This document shows, piece after piece, positions 1 through 9,038 of a stretch of 64,000 nucleotides of DNA. A program made the translations under genes and the position numbers. Source of the stretch: Alteromonas salexigens (GTDB lineage: Bacteria > Pseudomonadota > Gammaproteobacteria > Enterobacterales > Alteromonadaceae); NCBI RefSeq assembly GCF_025628895.1, contig NZ_JAOTJC010000013.1, positions 76,161 to 140,160 of the forward strand, given 5' to 3'. Numbering within the stretch: the stretch's first letter is position 1; each line of letters opens with the position of its first letter. Below the pieces are notes generated by a model. It saw nothing but the letters and a program-made list of their open reading frames with translations. It ran no database searches and had not been told where the DNA came from.

Positions 1-413
1 CCGGGCCAGCTCCCTCTAACGATCACGAAAAAGAGCGGGCGCATAATCATGAGATCTCCACCAAAAAGAGCCAGAAAGTGCTCATTATTGAAGATGACCA
101 GGATGCGGCGGAGCTTATTCAGCTGCTTATCGTGCATGAGGGCCATGACGTCATTATTGCCAACACGGGAACGGATGCACTTAATACGCTTAAACGGAAC
201 GTGTTTGACATTATTCTGATGGACCTCACGTTGCCTGATTACCATGGCTATGACCTGGCTAACGATATCAACGCCCTGCAATCGGGCGCCAAACTTGTGG
301 TCGTCAGCGGTAATGAGCCAGAGCCGGAGCGGATGGAGGAACTGGGAATTAGTGGTGCCCTGCTTAAACCTGTTTCCAAAGACGACCTTACCAATCTGTT
401 TGCAGACAGTTAG
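1..413 (+). CDS. C-terminal receiver domain of a protein cut by the left edge
   Basis: The reading frame is open to the left edge of the window, so this is the 3' part of a longer gene, and the GTG at 78 need not be a start. The visible end is a complete response-regulator receiver domain: the acidic pair in VLIIEDDQD, the phospho-acceptor Asp in IILMDLTLPD, the Ser in VVVSGNE and the Lys in ALLKPVS are all present. The roughly 25 residues before it are polar and charged like an interdomain linker. The most likely parent is a hybrid sensor histidine kinase, whose C-terminal receiver passes phosphate onward; a multi-domain response regulator is the alternative. The receiver is sure, the parent is inferred. 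Confidence 0.85.
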   Translation, partial: GPAPSNDHEKERAHNHEISTKKSQKVLIIEDDQDAAELIQLLIVHEGHDVIIANTGTDALNTLKRNVFDIILMDLTLPDYHGYDLANDINALQSGAKLVVVSGNEPEPERMEELGISGALLKPVSKDDLTNLFADS

Positions 414-631
414 TCACTGACCCCACCCAGTGACTGCGCCATTTTGGCGGTCATACCTTCTTTCCTTCTTCACCCCACGAAATTATTACATCCGCACGCT
501 GCAAGTTTTACGGTAATTTACCCTCCTCAAAGTAATGAAACCAATATATGGCTTTAAATTCAGGCACTTATTTTGTGGTATATGGCTTGCACCTGCCACT
601 GGTGTATTCGTAAATCATAAGGAGATACATC

Positions 632-958
632 ATGGCAACACAATCAACTTCGGTACCCAAAACTCCGAAAGTAAAAGCGAACAGCGTAACTGACTCAACT
701 CATCCAATGACGGACAAGTTGCAGGAAACGTTACACAGCTCTGTAGATAAGCTGGCAGGTACAGCGAGTGTTGCTGAGGAAAACCTGCGGGACACGGCCT
801 CTGCTTCAGCAGAAAACATGGCTGCTCGTCAGCGCTTAGCCAAGCAGAAGTGGCAAGCTTCTTCTATCCGTAAATACGCAGTAGAGAATCCGGTCGCCGC
901 TGCAGGCATCGCATTTGCAGCAGGCATGTTCCTGACTTCTATTCTGCGTAAGAGATAA
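632..958 (+). CDS. YqjD/ElaB-like (DUF883) membrane-anchored protein
   Basis: A 108-residue protein with a helical, Ala/Glu/Lys-rich body and one C-terminal transmembrane segment (about 85-104) followed by a basic tail, LRKR. This is the layout of the DUF883 family (YqjD, ElaB, YgaM), tail-anchored inner-membrane proteins that bind ribosomes in stationary phase in E. coli. A strong ribosome-binding site, AAGGAG, lies 8 bases before the ATG. The stop codon overlaps the start of the next gene (TAATG). With the next two genes it mirrors the E. coli yqjD-yqjE-yqjK cluster. The family assignment rests on architecture and neighbours. Confidence 0.75.
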   Translation: MATQSTSVPKTPKVKANSVTDSTHPMTDKLQETLHSSVDKLAGTASVAEENLRDTASASAENMAARQRLAKQKWQASSIRKYAVENPVAAAGIAFAAGMFLTSILRKR

Positions 959-1473
959 TGACTCAGTTAATCCAACCGGATTTTCGACAGGCGTCGTTCT
1001 CACCTGAAACCGAGAACATGTACTGCCCGACCAGTTCTACTGGCCGGGCAGATGCCTGTCGGGCCGAAAAGACGCCGGAAGACGATACCACCGTCAGTGA
1101 CACCATCCAGGCTTTTAAAGACACCTACGCACAGAAGTATGATGAGATGCTTGCTTTGGCAGACGTAGTCGCTGCTGAATCGGCACTGGTGAAAAAATCA
1201 GCCGTGGTCACTGGTCTCAGCGCTGGCGCTGCCGCCGTATTGGGTTGTTTCTGCTGGCTGATAGTTAATATAACACTTGCCATTGCCTGCTATCAGGCTG
1301 GTATCCATTACCTGCTCATTACCACGGGTTTGCTGTTGATCAATGGTGGCCTGGGCGTATTTGCCGTTAAGGTAGCACGTGATGCGTATAAGCACATGAG
1401 CCTAATGCCGGTATTTAATAGTCTTATGGGCCAGATCCCCAACGGCAAAGAGGAACGCGGGGAGGCGAAATGA
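958..1473 (+). CDS. YqjE-like (DUF1469, holin-superfamily) membrane protein
   Basis: A 171-residue protein with two hydrophobic segments around residues 80-105 and 115-140, separated by a short loop. This is the YqjE/DUF1469 arrangement, annotated in databases as phage holin family although it is a chromosomal stress-linked inner-membrane protein. It starts on the ATG that overlaps the stop of the YqjD-like gene, and its own stop overlaps the start of the next gene (ATGA), so the three are translationally coupled. The first 40 residues are polar and longer than in the E. coli protein; a later start cannot be excluded. The exact function is not known. Confidence 0.65.
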   Translation: MTQLIQPDFRQASFSPETENMYCPTSSTGRADACRAEKTPEDDTTVSDTIQAFKDTYAQKYDEMLALADVVAAESALVKKSAVVTGLSAGAAAVLGCFCWLIVNITLAIACYQAGIHYLLITTGLLLINGGLGVFAVKVARDAYKHMSLMPVFNSLMGQIPNGKEERGEAK

Positions 1474-1727
1474 AAAACCTGTTCTTACAGCGCGAATTAC
1501 ACCAGGTAGAGGTAAGTAAACAGCGCTACCACATTGCACAGCGACGCACCGACCATACTTTTGGTCGCGCGAAAATGAATGCCAGATTGCTCGCAGCTTC
1601 ACCTGCTGCCCTACTGACCTTTTTCGGTATTGGTGCGTACAAAGGAGCAACAACGGATAATCCGCCGTCCAGACGCAGACAAGCGGTAGTCACGTTCTTA
1701 CGTACAATTGTTCTCAATGCAATTTAA
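1470..1727 (+). CDS. YqjK-like small protein
   Basis: An 85-residue basic protein with a glutamine/arginine-rich N-terminal helix and one weakly hydrophobic stretch near residues 40-60. Its place as third gene of the yqjD-yqjE-like cluster, overlapping the previous stop by 4 bases, is the main reason to call it YqjK-like. Sequence resemblance alone would not be enough. Confidence 0.55.
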   Translation: MKNLFLQRELHQVEVSKQRYHIAQRRTDHTFGRAKMNARLLAASPAALLTFFGIGAYKGATTDNPPSRRRQAVVTFLRTIVLNAI

Positions 1728-1741
1728 GAAAAGGATGGCTT

Positions 1742-2302
1742 ATGCCCATGTTCTCACGAATTCAGCTTGTAAGTTGCTCACTGGCCGCGATGCTCACACT
1801 AGGGGGTTGTTCCACCACCTCGTCACCAGGCCCTACCCCGTATCAGGCCGCCAAAACTGAAAATGCCTACGGGTATTCCAGTGTTCAGTTAAGCGATTCT
1901 GAATACCGGATTTTATTTAAAGCATCAGAAAATACCCCCGCCGATCTCGTCCAGCAGTACACTGTTCTGCGTGGAGCGGAAATTGCGAAGCGCCAGGGGT
2001 ACGACTGGCTTACAGTCGTTAAAACCGATATCCAGCGTAAAAAATCCACTGCGAAGAAAATAGTCAGGAAAGAAGGCCGGGAAGGTCACGTGTTTCCTCC
2101 TGAGCAGCAATGCACCATGTCAGGATGCCAGGAAGTCGGCCAGCCATTTGATGGCCCTGTTGGCGAAGTGGAAGTAGATAATGTACCTACTAAGGACGTG
2201 TATTATTCAATATTAGTCCGCTTTGGTGACAGCCAGGTAAGTACCGATGGCAACGCGCTGCGGGTAAGTGAAGTATTAAATAACCGTCCGGAAACAGATT
2301 AA
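1742..2302 (+). CDS. Putative lipoprotein, CC0125/CC1285 type
   Basis: A 186-residue secreted lipoprotein: the signal peptide ends in a lipobox (LTLGGC, Cys about residue 23), followed by a Ser/Thr/Pro linker. The conserved part reads YGYSSVQLSDSEYRI and later ELAxxxGYDW-like text (AEIAKRQGYDWLTVV), typical of small Alteromonas, Vibrio and Caulobacter lipoproteins of unknown function. AAGGATGG gives a good ribosome-binding site before the ATG. It lies 14 bases after the YqjK-like gene and may belong to the same transcription unit. No enzymatic motif is visible. Confidence 0.7.
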   Translation: MPMFSRIQLVSCSLAAMLTLGGCSTTSSPGPTPYQAAKTENAYGYSSVQLSDSEYRILFKASENTPADLVQQYTVLRGAEIAKRQGYDWLTVVKTDIQRKKSTAKKIVRKEGREGHVFPPEQQCTMSGCQEVGQPFDGPVGEVEVDNVPTKDVYYSILVRFGDSQVSTDGNALRVSEVLNNRPETD

Positions 2303-2320
2303 TTTATCCCTGTATCTCGC

Positions 2321-2336
2321 GCCCGTGGCCACGGGC
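2321..2336. repeat. 16-bp perfect GC palindrome after the lipoprotein gene
   Basis: GCCCGTGGCCACGGGC is a perfect palindrome 18 bases after the lipoprotein stop codon. It would form a 7-8-bp hairpin in the transcript, but no T-run follows, so it is not a standard intrinsic terminator. It may stabilise the 3' end or bind a protein. Confidence 0.4.
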
Positions 2337-2557
2337 ACGAGCCAACTCTACACATTCCTCGTAAGATTTTCTTAAGCTGACTGAGCCCCTTCCCCTGCTA
2401 AGCAACAACTCAGCGTCCCCTCCAGCCTCGCCACCATAAAAACACCTGTAAAACAACATCTTATAGATTTATACCAAAGGAGAATAGGCATGGAACAGTT
2501 GATGCATCGATAATATAAACGACGATTGACCGATATTACGCATATACGGAGGCAGTT

Positions 2558-3013
2558 ATGCATTCTTCTTCTCCAGTCGGAGAAATCACGGACATTGTTA
2601 AAAAATTAAACAGTGGCGCAAGCTTTTATGCTGACGCTATCTCTCATGTTGCATCTGAAAATTATCAGGCAATGTTTACCAGAATGCAGGAAGAAAAGGT
2701 GCGTGCAATAAATACGTTACAGCCCTTATCCAACCTGGAAAAGGACAATGCCAAGGCAGGCAGTAACGGCTGTATAGAGCTCAGACACCTGTATACCTCT
2801 ATTCTGGCCACTATCGCCAGTGACCACGACTACACCTATATGAAGCAGCTTATTGAGGTAGAAGAAAGTATCTTACACGCCATTGATAAAGCACTGGATG
2901 TGGGGCCTCCTCCGGAACAGGCGTCTACTCTGCGCTTGGTTCGCACCCGCATGCAGCAATGTCATGACGAAATGCTTTCGTTACACAGTGCTGCTGTCTC
3001 GCAAATCGCGTAA
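2558..3013 (+). CDS. DUF2383/PA2169-family four-helix protein
   Basis: A 151-residue soluble, all-helical protein. Its spacing of helices and the text ITDIVKKLNSGASFYADAI resemble the ferritin-like DUF2383 (PA2169) family, four-helix-bundle proteins induced by stress and of unknown activity. No clear di-iron ExxH ligand set is obvious. A good ribosome-binding site, GGAGG, precedes the ATG. It is convergent with yfbR, only 4 bases between the stops. Confidence 0.6.
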   Translation: MHSSSPVGEITDIVKKLNSGASFYADAISHVASENYQAMFTRMQEEKVRAINTLQPLSNLEKDNAKAGSNGCIELRHLYTSILATIASDHDYTYMKQLIEVEESILHAIDKALDVGPPPEQASTLRLVRTRMQQCHDEMLSLHSAAVSQIA

Positions 3014-3017
3014 CGGG

Positions 3018-3680
3018 TTAATCTTTTTGAGCGCCAGCATCTTTTAAATGCATAGTGTTGGCGTGTTCCACCCAATCCAGGTCGCGCGTTTGCTCATCCA
3101 GCGTCCCTTTAGCATCTTCCAAAAACACTTGGCAAAAATAATCTACACTGGGGAACATTTCACGGTATTTTGCCAACTGAATATCCATTTCGTGCATCGC
3201 ATTCGCAAATTCTGAGTTAGATTTAGATAACTCATAGTCACACTTAAGATAGGCGCATAGTACATCAGCCGCTTTTGCCAGCTGTACATGAATATCTTCT
3301 TTGTCCTGTTCGATTAATGGCTTATACCGTTGCTGCAGGGCTTCTGGCAGCGTCTGGATCAGCATTGCCTCAAACCGGCGTTCCAGCTTTTTAATCGCCG
3401 CCGTGGTCTCAGGGTCATGATATTTAACCGGACTGGGTATATCACTCATACCAGCAATTTCACTGCCTTCGTGAAACAAGGCCATGCTGGCAACACGATC
3501 CGGTTGCACGTCCTCTCCTAAGACATCAGCGGCAATTGTGCCTAACATGTGGGCCACTACAGCAGCCTCATACACGTGGGTGGACAGCATTTCCTCCTGG
3601 AACTGAGCCATTAAGGGCCATCGTTTTACATTGCGGGCCCGCTGCATCAGTCCGATAAATGCTGAGTGTGTTTTCGCCAT
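3018..3680 (-). CDS. yfbR: 5'-deoxynucleotidase YfbR-like HD hydrolase
   Basis: A 220-residue HD-domain protein colinear with E. coli YfbR, which removes the 5' phosphate from deoxynucleoside monophosphates in a cobalt- or other metal-dependent reaction. Conserved landmarks are RWPLM near the N-terminus, the His in STHVYEAA, IPSPVKY, and the Asp in KAADVLCAYLKC. The core HD pair is HE here (LFHEGSEI instead of YHDASE), a change at a metal ligand. The start was placed at the second Met codon (ATG at 3680), because AGGTAGG is correctly spaced for it; an upstream GTG at 3683 is possible. Slightly longer C-terminus than in E. coli. Confidence 0.8.
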   Translation of the reverse strand: MAKTHSAFIGLMQRARNVKRWPLMAQFQEEMLSTHVYEAAVVAHMLGTIAADVLGEDVQPDRVASMALFHEGSEIAGMSDIPSPVKYHDPETTAAIKKLERRFEAMLIQTLPEALQQRYKPLIEQDKEDIHVQLAKAADVLCAYLKCDYELSKSNSEFANAMHEMDIQLAKYREMFPSVDYFCQVFLEDAKGTLDEQTRDLDWVEHANTMHLKDAGAQKD

Positions 3681-3917
3681 CACTTGCCTACCTGTAATTC
3701 AAAAAACAAAGTATACCAGAAAGCCTTCCATGCTCATGCCCGTTTACGGGGAAATTCGCTATGTAAAAAGTGCAGATTATACTGTAATAGTGGTGAGTAA
3801 AAACTGCTCCCCGTTTTCACACCAAATTAAAAAGCCATTGATATCATCAAGTTACACTTGTGGCACACTTCAAGCATAACTGTATGTGAGTTAAGGAAAC
3901 GATAAGAGGATTATCTT

Positions 3918-4094
3918 ATGTTAGGTTGGGCCATTACATTTTTTATTATCGCCATTATTGCAGCAGTTTTTGGCTTCGGTGGAATTGCCGGTGCAGCTAC
4001 AGGCATTGCTCAGTTCCTGTTTTTCGTATTCGTAGCACTTTTGGTTATTTCGTTAATCGCCAATGCATTGCGCGGTAAATCACCGAAAGTATAA
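3918..4094 (+). CDS. YtjA-like DUF1328 small membrane protein
   Basis: A 58-residue protein, [20 protein letters not shown] and onward, with two transmembrane segments separated by a Gly/Ala-rich turn ([11 protein letters not shown]), ending in a short basic tail. This is the diagnostic pattern of the DUF1328/YtjA family, small inner-membrane proteins often linked to the envelope stress response. AAGAGGA precedes the ATG. It stands just upstream of a small lipoprotein of the entericidin-like size class. Confidence 0.85.
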   Translation: MLGWAITFFIIAIIAAVFGFGGIAGAATGIAQFLFFVFVALLVISLIANALRGKSPKV

Positions 4095-4128
4095 CAACAC
4101 ACTTTATTAAGGATTTGGAGAAAGGACT

Positions 4129-4323
4129 ATGTTGACACATAAAGCATTTTTGAAAACATTGATGGTAGCCGCGTTTGCTTTTTCACTGGCAGCCTGTGGT
4201 GACGGTGAAGCGGAAGATGCTGGCGAAGAGCTGGACGAAGTCGTCACAGACGCAGGTAACGCTGTAGAGGACGCCTGTGAAGATGTTAAAGAGGGCGTTG
4301 ACGCCGAAGATGACGACTGTTAA
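4129..4323 (+). CDS. Small acidic lipoprotein
   Basis: A 64-residue protein with a signal peptide ending in a lipobox (SLAACGD, Cys 23). The 41-residue mature part is almost entirely Asp, Glu, Ala, Gly and Val with two further Cys pairs (DACEDV and the C-terminal DDDC). It is 34 bases downstream of the DUF1328 gene and followed by a strong terminator, so the two probably form an operon. GGAGAAAGG is its ribosome-binding site. Function unknown; entericidin-like size but very acidic. Confidence 0.75.
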   Translation: MLTHKAFLKTLMVAAFAFSLAACGDGEAEDAGEELDEVVTDAGNAVEDACEDVKEGVDAEDDDC

Positions 4324-4337
4324 CAGCCAGTCCGACT

Positions 4338-4369
4338 AAAAAAACCAGGCTCACATGCCTGGTTTTTTT
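4338..4369 (+). terminator. Intrinsic terminator
   Basis: A 7-bp stem ACCAGGC/GCCTGGT with a 6-base loop, preceded by an A-run and followed by seven T. It ends the DUF1328-lipoprotein transcript and, read on the other strand, could also stop minus-strand transcription. Confidence 0.9.
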
Positions 4370-4761
4370 GTGTCCGTACGGATCACACCGGCCGGTTGCG
4401 ATACTCCTCCCCTTCCCGCATTGGGCCTCCGCTATCACCTCGGTTAGAAGAGTTGGCATAATCTCACTGACTGCTCACATGCTGACCGGATTGCTTCTGC
4501 TATATCCACAACCGGCATTTGCACACCTCCTACCGTTTGCATAAAACCACAGAGCGGTGAGGGAGACATACAACAGCACATGCGCTGACCGATATTGCTA
4601 ACCTGCCACCACCAGCCAGTCTGGCCACACCGCCTGATGGAAAACTTCATGCGCGGTTCCCCTTGCTAATTACTTACGACAATGGCCGCTTTCAACGCCA
4701 CTCGGCACAAGCCACACAATAGCTACAGCGACTCGTCGCCATTACTTCTAGTCAATCTTGT

Positions 4762-7212
4762 TCAGGCTTGTGCTTTTCGTTTGGTGACAAACAAGGCAAG
4801 CAACGCTGGTAACAGGGTGGTATCCGTTACCAGTGCCATCATCATAGCGGTAGCGGTGAGCAAACCGAAATAAACACTGGGTAAAAAGTTAGAAAAGCCA
4901 AACAGTGAAAAGCCGATGGCAATGATGCTGGTAGTATAGAAAATGGCCAGCCCAGTATGTCCGAACGCGCGCTGGGAGGCGGCTTCAGCGGGCTCATCGC
5001 TATTGCTTTTTTCGGCTCCTTCAAGCCAGGCGTGCAGAAAGTGGATAGTGTCATCAACCGCAATTCCCATCGCAATGGCGGCGATAGTTATCGTCATAAT
5101 GTCCAAAGGAATACCCAGCCAGCCAATTATACCCAGTATCCCCAGCGTGGTGAGGATATTGGGTACCAGGGCGATTAACGCCACTTTCACTGACCGGAAA
5201 ATAGCCAACAGCACTAACCCCAACACAACGTATACAATGCCCAGTGTCTTTATCTGTGAGTCGAATAACCGGCTCAGAATATCCTGATACAGAATAAACA
5301 GGTTGGTGAGTGAGTATGACTGCTCGTCGACGCCCACCGTGCTCAGGTCCTGGCGTAGTTGCTTTACAAACGTTTCGCGATCAAGGTCTTTAGTGGTGTC
5401 CTGAATGCGAACGGCAATACGTAACTGTTCTTCCTCGGCAGAGAAGTAGGCGCCTACCAGCTGCTCTACCACCTGTTTATCTAACAGGTGATAAATACTG
5501 GTTAACTCATATTCGGTTAGCGGCATCCCGTCATTCAGTTGCTTTGCCAGTGCGGTAAAATTAGCCAGCGACGTTACACTGCCGGTGGCCTCAAATGCTT
5601 CTACGGCCTGTTGTACCAGCTGCAACTGATTAACCATATCGGCAGACAGTACCAGCTGCTCGTTCTGAACATGTTCGGGGATGTCTAAGATAATATCCAG
5701 CGGGGTCGAACCACCGAATTGCTTATCAATAAATGCCAGCTCCTGATGAACCTGTGTATCGGTGTCGAAATAATCAATAAATGAATTTTCCACATCCAAC
5801 TTCGGCAGCCCGAACGCAGTAACCGCAAAAGCCAATAAGATGACGGACGATACCCGTTTAGGCGCATGAAGCGCCCACTGGCGTAACCTTTCCAGCACCC
5901 GCTGCAAGCCAGTAAACTCATTCGTTTCAGCAGACTTAGAGACAAAGCATAACAGTGCAGGAAACAACAGCAGGCTCACCGACATTGTCACCAACATGGA
6001 CACAAGCATCATCCAGCCGAAATCCACCACGGGCTGCAGGCCGCTGAAAATCAGTGAGCCGAAGCCTACCGAGGTGGTCAGCGTGGCATAAAAACAAGGT
6101 GACAGCTTATCAATCAGCGTGGCTTTTATCCGCTCTCGCTGTGATAAACCGGGTTCATCCCGACTTATTTCCCGGTAGCTGCCAATGAGGTGAATCATCA
6201 CCGCTAACGTCAGAATGAGCTGCAGTGCAATGAAGTTCGCAGAGATTACCGTGGTCCGCATATCGAGCATGCCGAATAAACCCATGGTTATCAGCACACT
6301 CACAGCACAGGCGAGTATAGGAAATACCACCCACTTTACCGAACGGTACAATACCGCCAACATAATCGCGATAACCAGTGCAATGGCACTGCCAAACATT
6401 TGTAGATCTGATTTGATGATGTCAATAAGGTGCTGCCCGACAACGTAACTTCCCCCTAAATAGGTATCTGCCCTGTCGCTAACCGTTGCAGCAATCTTCT
6501 CAATTTCAGCAATTTCCTTTTGCCGTTGCTCAGAAAGCGATTGCCGGATCGGATCAGCCTGAGCCTTAAGCTGTGCTAACTCAGCTTGCTGTTGTTCAGT
6601 AAGCTCACCTTCCAGTAGCTTGGCCTGGATGTCAGTAATCTGTTTTTCCAGCGCACGCAATTCCGGGTTTGGCCTGAAAACGATTTGGATGGCGGTGGCG
6701 GTCTCTTCCCGGTTGATAAGCAAATCAGTAAAGATAGGATGCCCGGCAATCAGCTCTTTCATCACTTGCGGTGAATACCGCTGTTGTTGCCAGGTCAGTG
6801 AGCTCACATCGGTCCCGCCCGTCAGGGCGTCGGCATTGTCAACAAGGGGCACGGTGAGGATTGAAGTTACCGCTTCCACCCGCTCCAGCTTTCGGATCTG
6901 GGAGGAAAGCTTATTAATATCGTTAAACGTCTTATCACTGAACAACGCGTGTTGTTCAGGTGCATACGCCAGCAGGATGAACTCCTCCGGTGAAAAAACT
7001 TCGTTAGCGAGTTGGGTACGGATATAGAGCTTATTGTCTTTAACCAGCAGGGTATCGGCTGAGGCATCAATTTTGAACTGCGGCAAGTAGAATATGGCCA
7101 CCGCAATTATTGCAGTAAAAACTGCAATAATTACCCAGCGGGCAGAAATAATGGCCTGAGCAAGGGTATTAAGGATTTTGTGGCTGGTTGTCGCTGCTGA
7201 AGACTGCGTCAC
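4762..7212 (-). CDS. RND-superfamily (MMPL) exporter
   Basis: About 816 residues with the repeated RND/MMPL topology: one membrane segment near the N-terminus, a large periplasmic domain with a coiled coil (EKQITDIQAKLLEGELTEQQ), five or six membrane segments, then the whole arrangement again. Such proteins use the proton gradient to move lipids or hydrophobic molecules; HpnN-like hopanoid exporters belong here. The second half contains GIAVDDTIHFLHAW, the typical charged TM4-like motif. The GTG at 7212 is preferred because AGGGAAAG precedes it and because the longer ATG form (7311) would overlap mlaA by 143 bases; even so 44 bases overlap. The neighbouring mlaA suggests a role in outer-membrane lipid handling (inference). 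Confidence 0.85.
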   Translation of the reverse strand: MTQSSAATTSHKILNTLAQAIISARWVIIAVFTAIIAVAIFYLPQFKIDASADTLLVKDNKLYIRTQLANEVFSPEEFILLAYAPEQHALFSDKTFNDINKLSSQIRKLERVEAVTSILTVPLVDNADALTGGTDVSSLTWQQQRYSPQVMKELIAGHPIFTDLLINREETATAIQIVFRPNPELRALEKQITDIQAKLLEGELTEQQQAELAQLKAQADPIRQSLSEQRQKEIAEIEKIAATVSDRADTYLGGSYVVGQHLIDIIKSDLQMFGSAIALVIAIMLAVLYRSVKWVVFPILACAVSVLITMGLFGMLDMRTTVISANFIALQLILTLAVMIHLIGSYREISRDEPGLSQRERIKATLIDKLSPCFYATLTTSVGFGSLIFSGLQPVVDFGWMMLVSMLVTMSVSLLLFPALLCFVSKSAETNEFTGLQRVLERLRQWALHAPKRVSSVILLAFAVTAFGLPKLDVENSFIDYFDTDTQVHQELAFIDKQFGGSTPLDIILDIPEHVQNEQLVLSADMVNQLQLVQQAVEAFEATGSVTSLANFTALAKQLNDGMPLTEYELTSIYHLLDKQVVEQLVGAYFSAEEEQLRIAVRIQDTTKDLDRETFVKQLRQDLSTVGVDEQSYSLTNLFILYQDILSRLFDSQIKTLGIVYVVLGLVLLAIFRSVKVALIALVPNILTTLGILGIIGWLGIPLDIMTITIAAIAMGIAVDDTIHFLHAWLEGAEKSNSDEPAEAASQRAFGHTGLAIFYTTSIIAIGFSLFGFSNFLPSVYFGLLTATAMMMALVTDTTLLPALLALFVTKRKAQA

Positions 7213-8047
7213 GACGCTTTCCCTGTATATATTGGTTTCTGAAGTAAAGGTATGGATCTTCCGCATTCTCATAGAGTGAGCGGTAGGTGTCGGCTTGCGA
7301 TGAGAAGTCATCGAAGCCGTCGAAAAATCTCAGTTGATAACTTTCTGGCGGTTCAGCAACAAAGTTAATGGGGTGTAAGACGCTCTCAGTCACTGTAGAA
7401 AACGCGCCGCGTGAATCACTGGGGCCTAATAGCGGTAACACCAGATAAGGGCCAGCGCGAATATCATGCTGGCTGAGCGTGTCAGCCACGGTCTGTTTCT
7501 CGGGAGCGAGATCAAACCAGTCTGTCGCAGGGTCAAATAGGCCAAACAGTCCCACAGTTGTATTAATTATGAAGCGGCCTAAATTGGTCCCTGCCTCGTC
7601 AAACTCGCCGGCGAACGTATTATTCACTAAGTTGAGAGGTTCGCGGATATTATTAAAAGCATTGCCGATTTTATCTCTTGCCACCGCCGGCACCACGTAA
7701 CGGTAACCGTCCGCAGCAGGCAATAGCACATAACTATAAAGGTAGTGATTGAACGAGAAGATGGCGCGGTTCATTCCTTCCCAGGGATCATGATAATAAA
7801 CATCCTGGGTAACGTCTGGGGAGGTTTGGGCGTCGGTGATGGCAACCACGGCGGGCTCCACTTCCATAGTGCCCTGAGAGGTTGTTACGGTGACAGTTTC
7901 ACCGGCAGACAGATCCCGTACCTTAGCATTTTCGGTCTTATTCGCAGCAACTGGCTTAGCCGGTTCAACCTCCTTGTCCGGTGGGCTTGCGCAGGCTGAT
8001 AAAAAGCCTGCGGCAACGGCCAGTAAAAACTGCTTATAGACTCGCAT
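7169..8047 (-). CDS. mlaA: MlaA/VacJ-family outer-membrane lipoprotein
   Basis: About 292 residues; signal peptide with lipobox (FLSACAS), a ~70-residue acidic linker, then the MlaA domain: DPWEGMNRAIFSFN, NNIREPLNLVNN, GRFIINTTVGLFGLFDPA and PYLVLPLLGPSDSRG are the family signatures. MlaA removes misplaced phospholipids from the outer leaflet and passes them to the MlaC-MlaFEDB route, keeping outer-membrane asymmetry. The start is set at the ATG of the third codon of the longest frame; GGAAAA precedes it. It sits between a small secreted protein upstream and the RND exporter downstream, all close-packed on the same strand, so they are probably cotranscribed. The C-terminal tail after IQGKRRDA overlaps the exporter start. 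Confidence 0.93.
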   Translation of the reverse strand: MRVYKQFLLAVAAGFLSACASPPDKEVEPAKPVAANKTENAKVRDLSAGETVTVTTSQGTMEVEPAVVAITDAQTSPDVTQDVYYHDPWEGMNRAIFSFNHYLYSYVLLPAADGYRYVVPAVARDKIGNAFNNIREPLNLVNNTFAGEFDEAGTNLGRFIINTTVGLFGLFDPATDWFDLAPEKQTVADTLSQHDIRAGPYLVLPLLGPSDSRGAFSTVTESVLHPINFVAEPPESYQLRFFDGFDDFSSQADTYRSLYENAEDPYLYFRNQYIQGKRRDAVFSSDNQPQNP

Positions 8048-8384
8048 AGGCACTGTTTTCCATTCGTTCGTGATGCGTCAGGATATTGTTAGCCCGCTCC
8101 AGAGCTTCATCCCGGTTGTAATACCATTCATGTTGATGGTAATGCTTTGCACGGCTTATGTAGTGCTCAATACGCTGTTTACGCAAAAAGTGATCGCGAT
8201 CACCTAAATTAAATTGCGCACTATGAAGCAGGCCTTCCAATTGCGCAATTTCTTCAGCCGGGTAGCCTGTTTGGGCACCCGCTTCTGCAGAAGAGACAAA
8301 ACCCACGATAGAGTCCGATTTGCTGGTGACTACGAGCAGCAGAGTTACCAACAGGACGACACTTGATAATTTGACGAATTGCAT
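8034..8384 (-). CDS. Small secreted protein upstream of mlaA
   Basis: A 116-residue protein with an N-terminal signal peptide or anchor (MQFVKLSSVVLLVTLLLVV) followed by a helical, His/Tyr/Arg-rich body (RIEHYISRAKHYHQHEWYYN). The ATG at 8384 is chosen because GAGGTGG lies just before it and the signal peptide begins there. Its end overlaps mlaA by 14 bases, indicating coupling. No known family recognised. Confidence 0.65.
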   Translation of the reverse strand: MQFVKLSSVVLLVTLLLVVTSKSDSIVGFVSSAEAGAQTGYPAEEIAQLEGLLHSAQFNLGDRDHFLRKQRIEHYISRAKHYHQHEWYYNRDEALERANNILTHHERMENSAYASL

Positions 8385-8578
8385 TGTAACCACCTCACAT
8401 TTGTTCACTGTAATAGTTAATGCAGGGGGCGTACCAGAAATCCACACAAATAAAAATCGTAAGGTGTTGAAAATTAGCTATTTATAAGGGGGGGGTAATA
8501 TAAAAATGGAAGGGAGTTTGAAGAGGGAGGGCAATAACTACAAAAAAGTGCGAAGATATTGCCCTTATTCCGGCTTTA

Positions 8579-8758
8579 CTAGCCAGCTCGTTTTGCTAAC
8601 CAGCTTTCAGAGTCATCCACACTCTGGGCAATAGCATCGACGGCTGCATTGCTTTTTTTCTCATATCTGTCGAACCAGTTATACACTGGCTGACTCCGCA
8701 AAAACTCTTGAAAACGATTCTCAGCTTTAGGTGGGAACTTAGGTTTTAGCAGTTTCAT
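8579..8758 (-). CDS. Small hypothetical protein (59 aa)
   Basis: An ORF of 59 codons reading MKLLKPKFPPKAENRFQEFL, with a charged, tryptophan-containing helical body and ending in AKRAG. GAGGA stands 9 bases before the ATG, a convincing start signal, and codon use is normal for the region. No family recognised; cytoplasmic, no hydrophobic segment. Confidence 0.55.
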   Translation of the reverse strand: MKLLKPKFPPKAENRFQEFLRSQPVYNWFDRYEKKSNAAVDAIAQSVDDSESWLAKRAG

Positions 8759-8991
8759 GTGAAATGTCCTCGTTAACCAATTGACGAGCAGTTGTGTATG
8801 GCCACAATGCTTTGCCTGAATACTAAGACATTCAAGATCTGATCCAGTTTTTTATAAAACATGCATGGCGCGCCATATATAGCCTTTAGTATAACCTGGT
8901 CAGACAATGAGCATCTCTTTTCGCATCGCTGTCGTCAGCTTTACCTGCCCTTGAGTAAAAATTACATTCATGTAACTTTTCTCGGTAAAAA

Positions 8992-9019
8992 CAAAAAAAG
9001 AGCGCCGAAGCGCTCTTTC
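8992..9019 (-). terminator. Intrinsic terminator of the BON-domain gene
   Basis: On the minus strand the 7-bp stem AGAGCGC/GCGCTCT with a four-base loop is followed by a run of seven T, about 20 bases after the BON gene stop codon. Confidence 0.88.
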
Positions 9020-9038
9020 CTATTTTGCTCAACAAACT

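Noticed and set aside
7212-7311. Upstream ATG start for the RND exporter
   Set aside because: It would overlap mlaA by 143 bases and lacks the AGGGAAAG signal found before the GTG at 7212.
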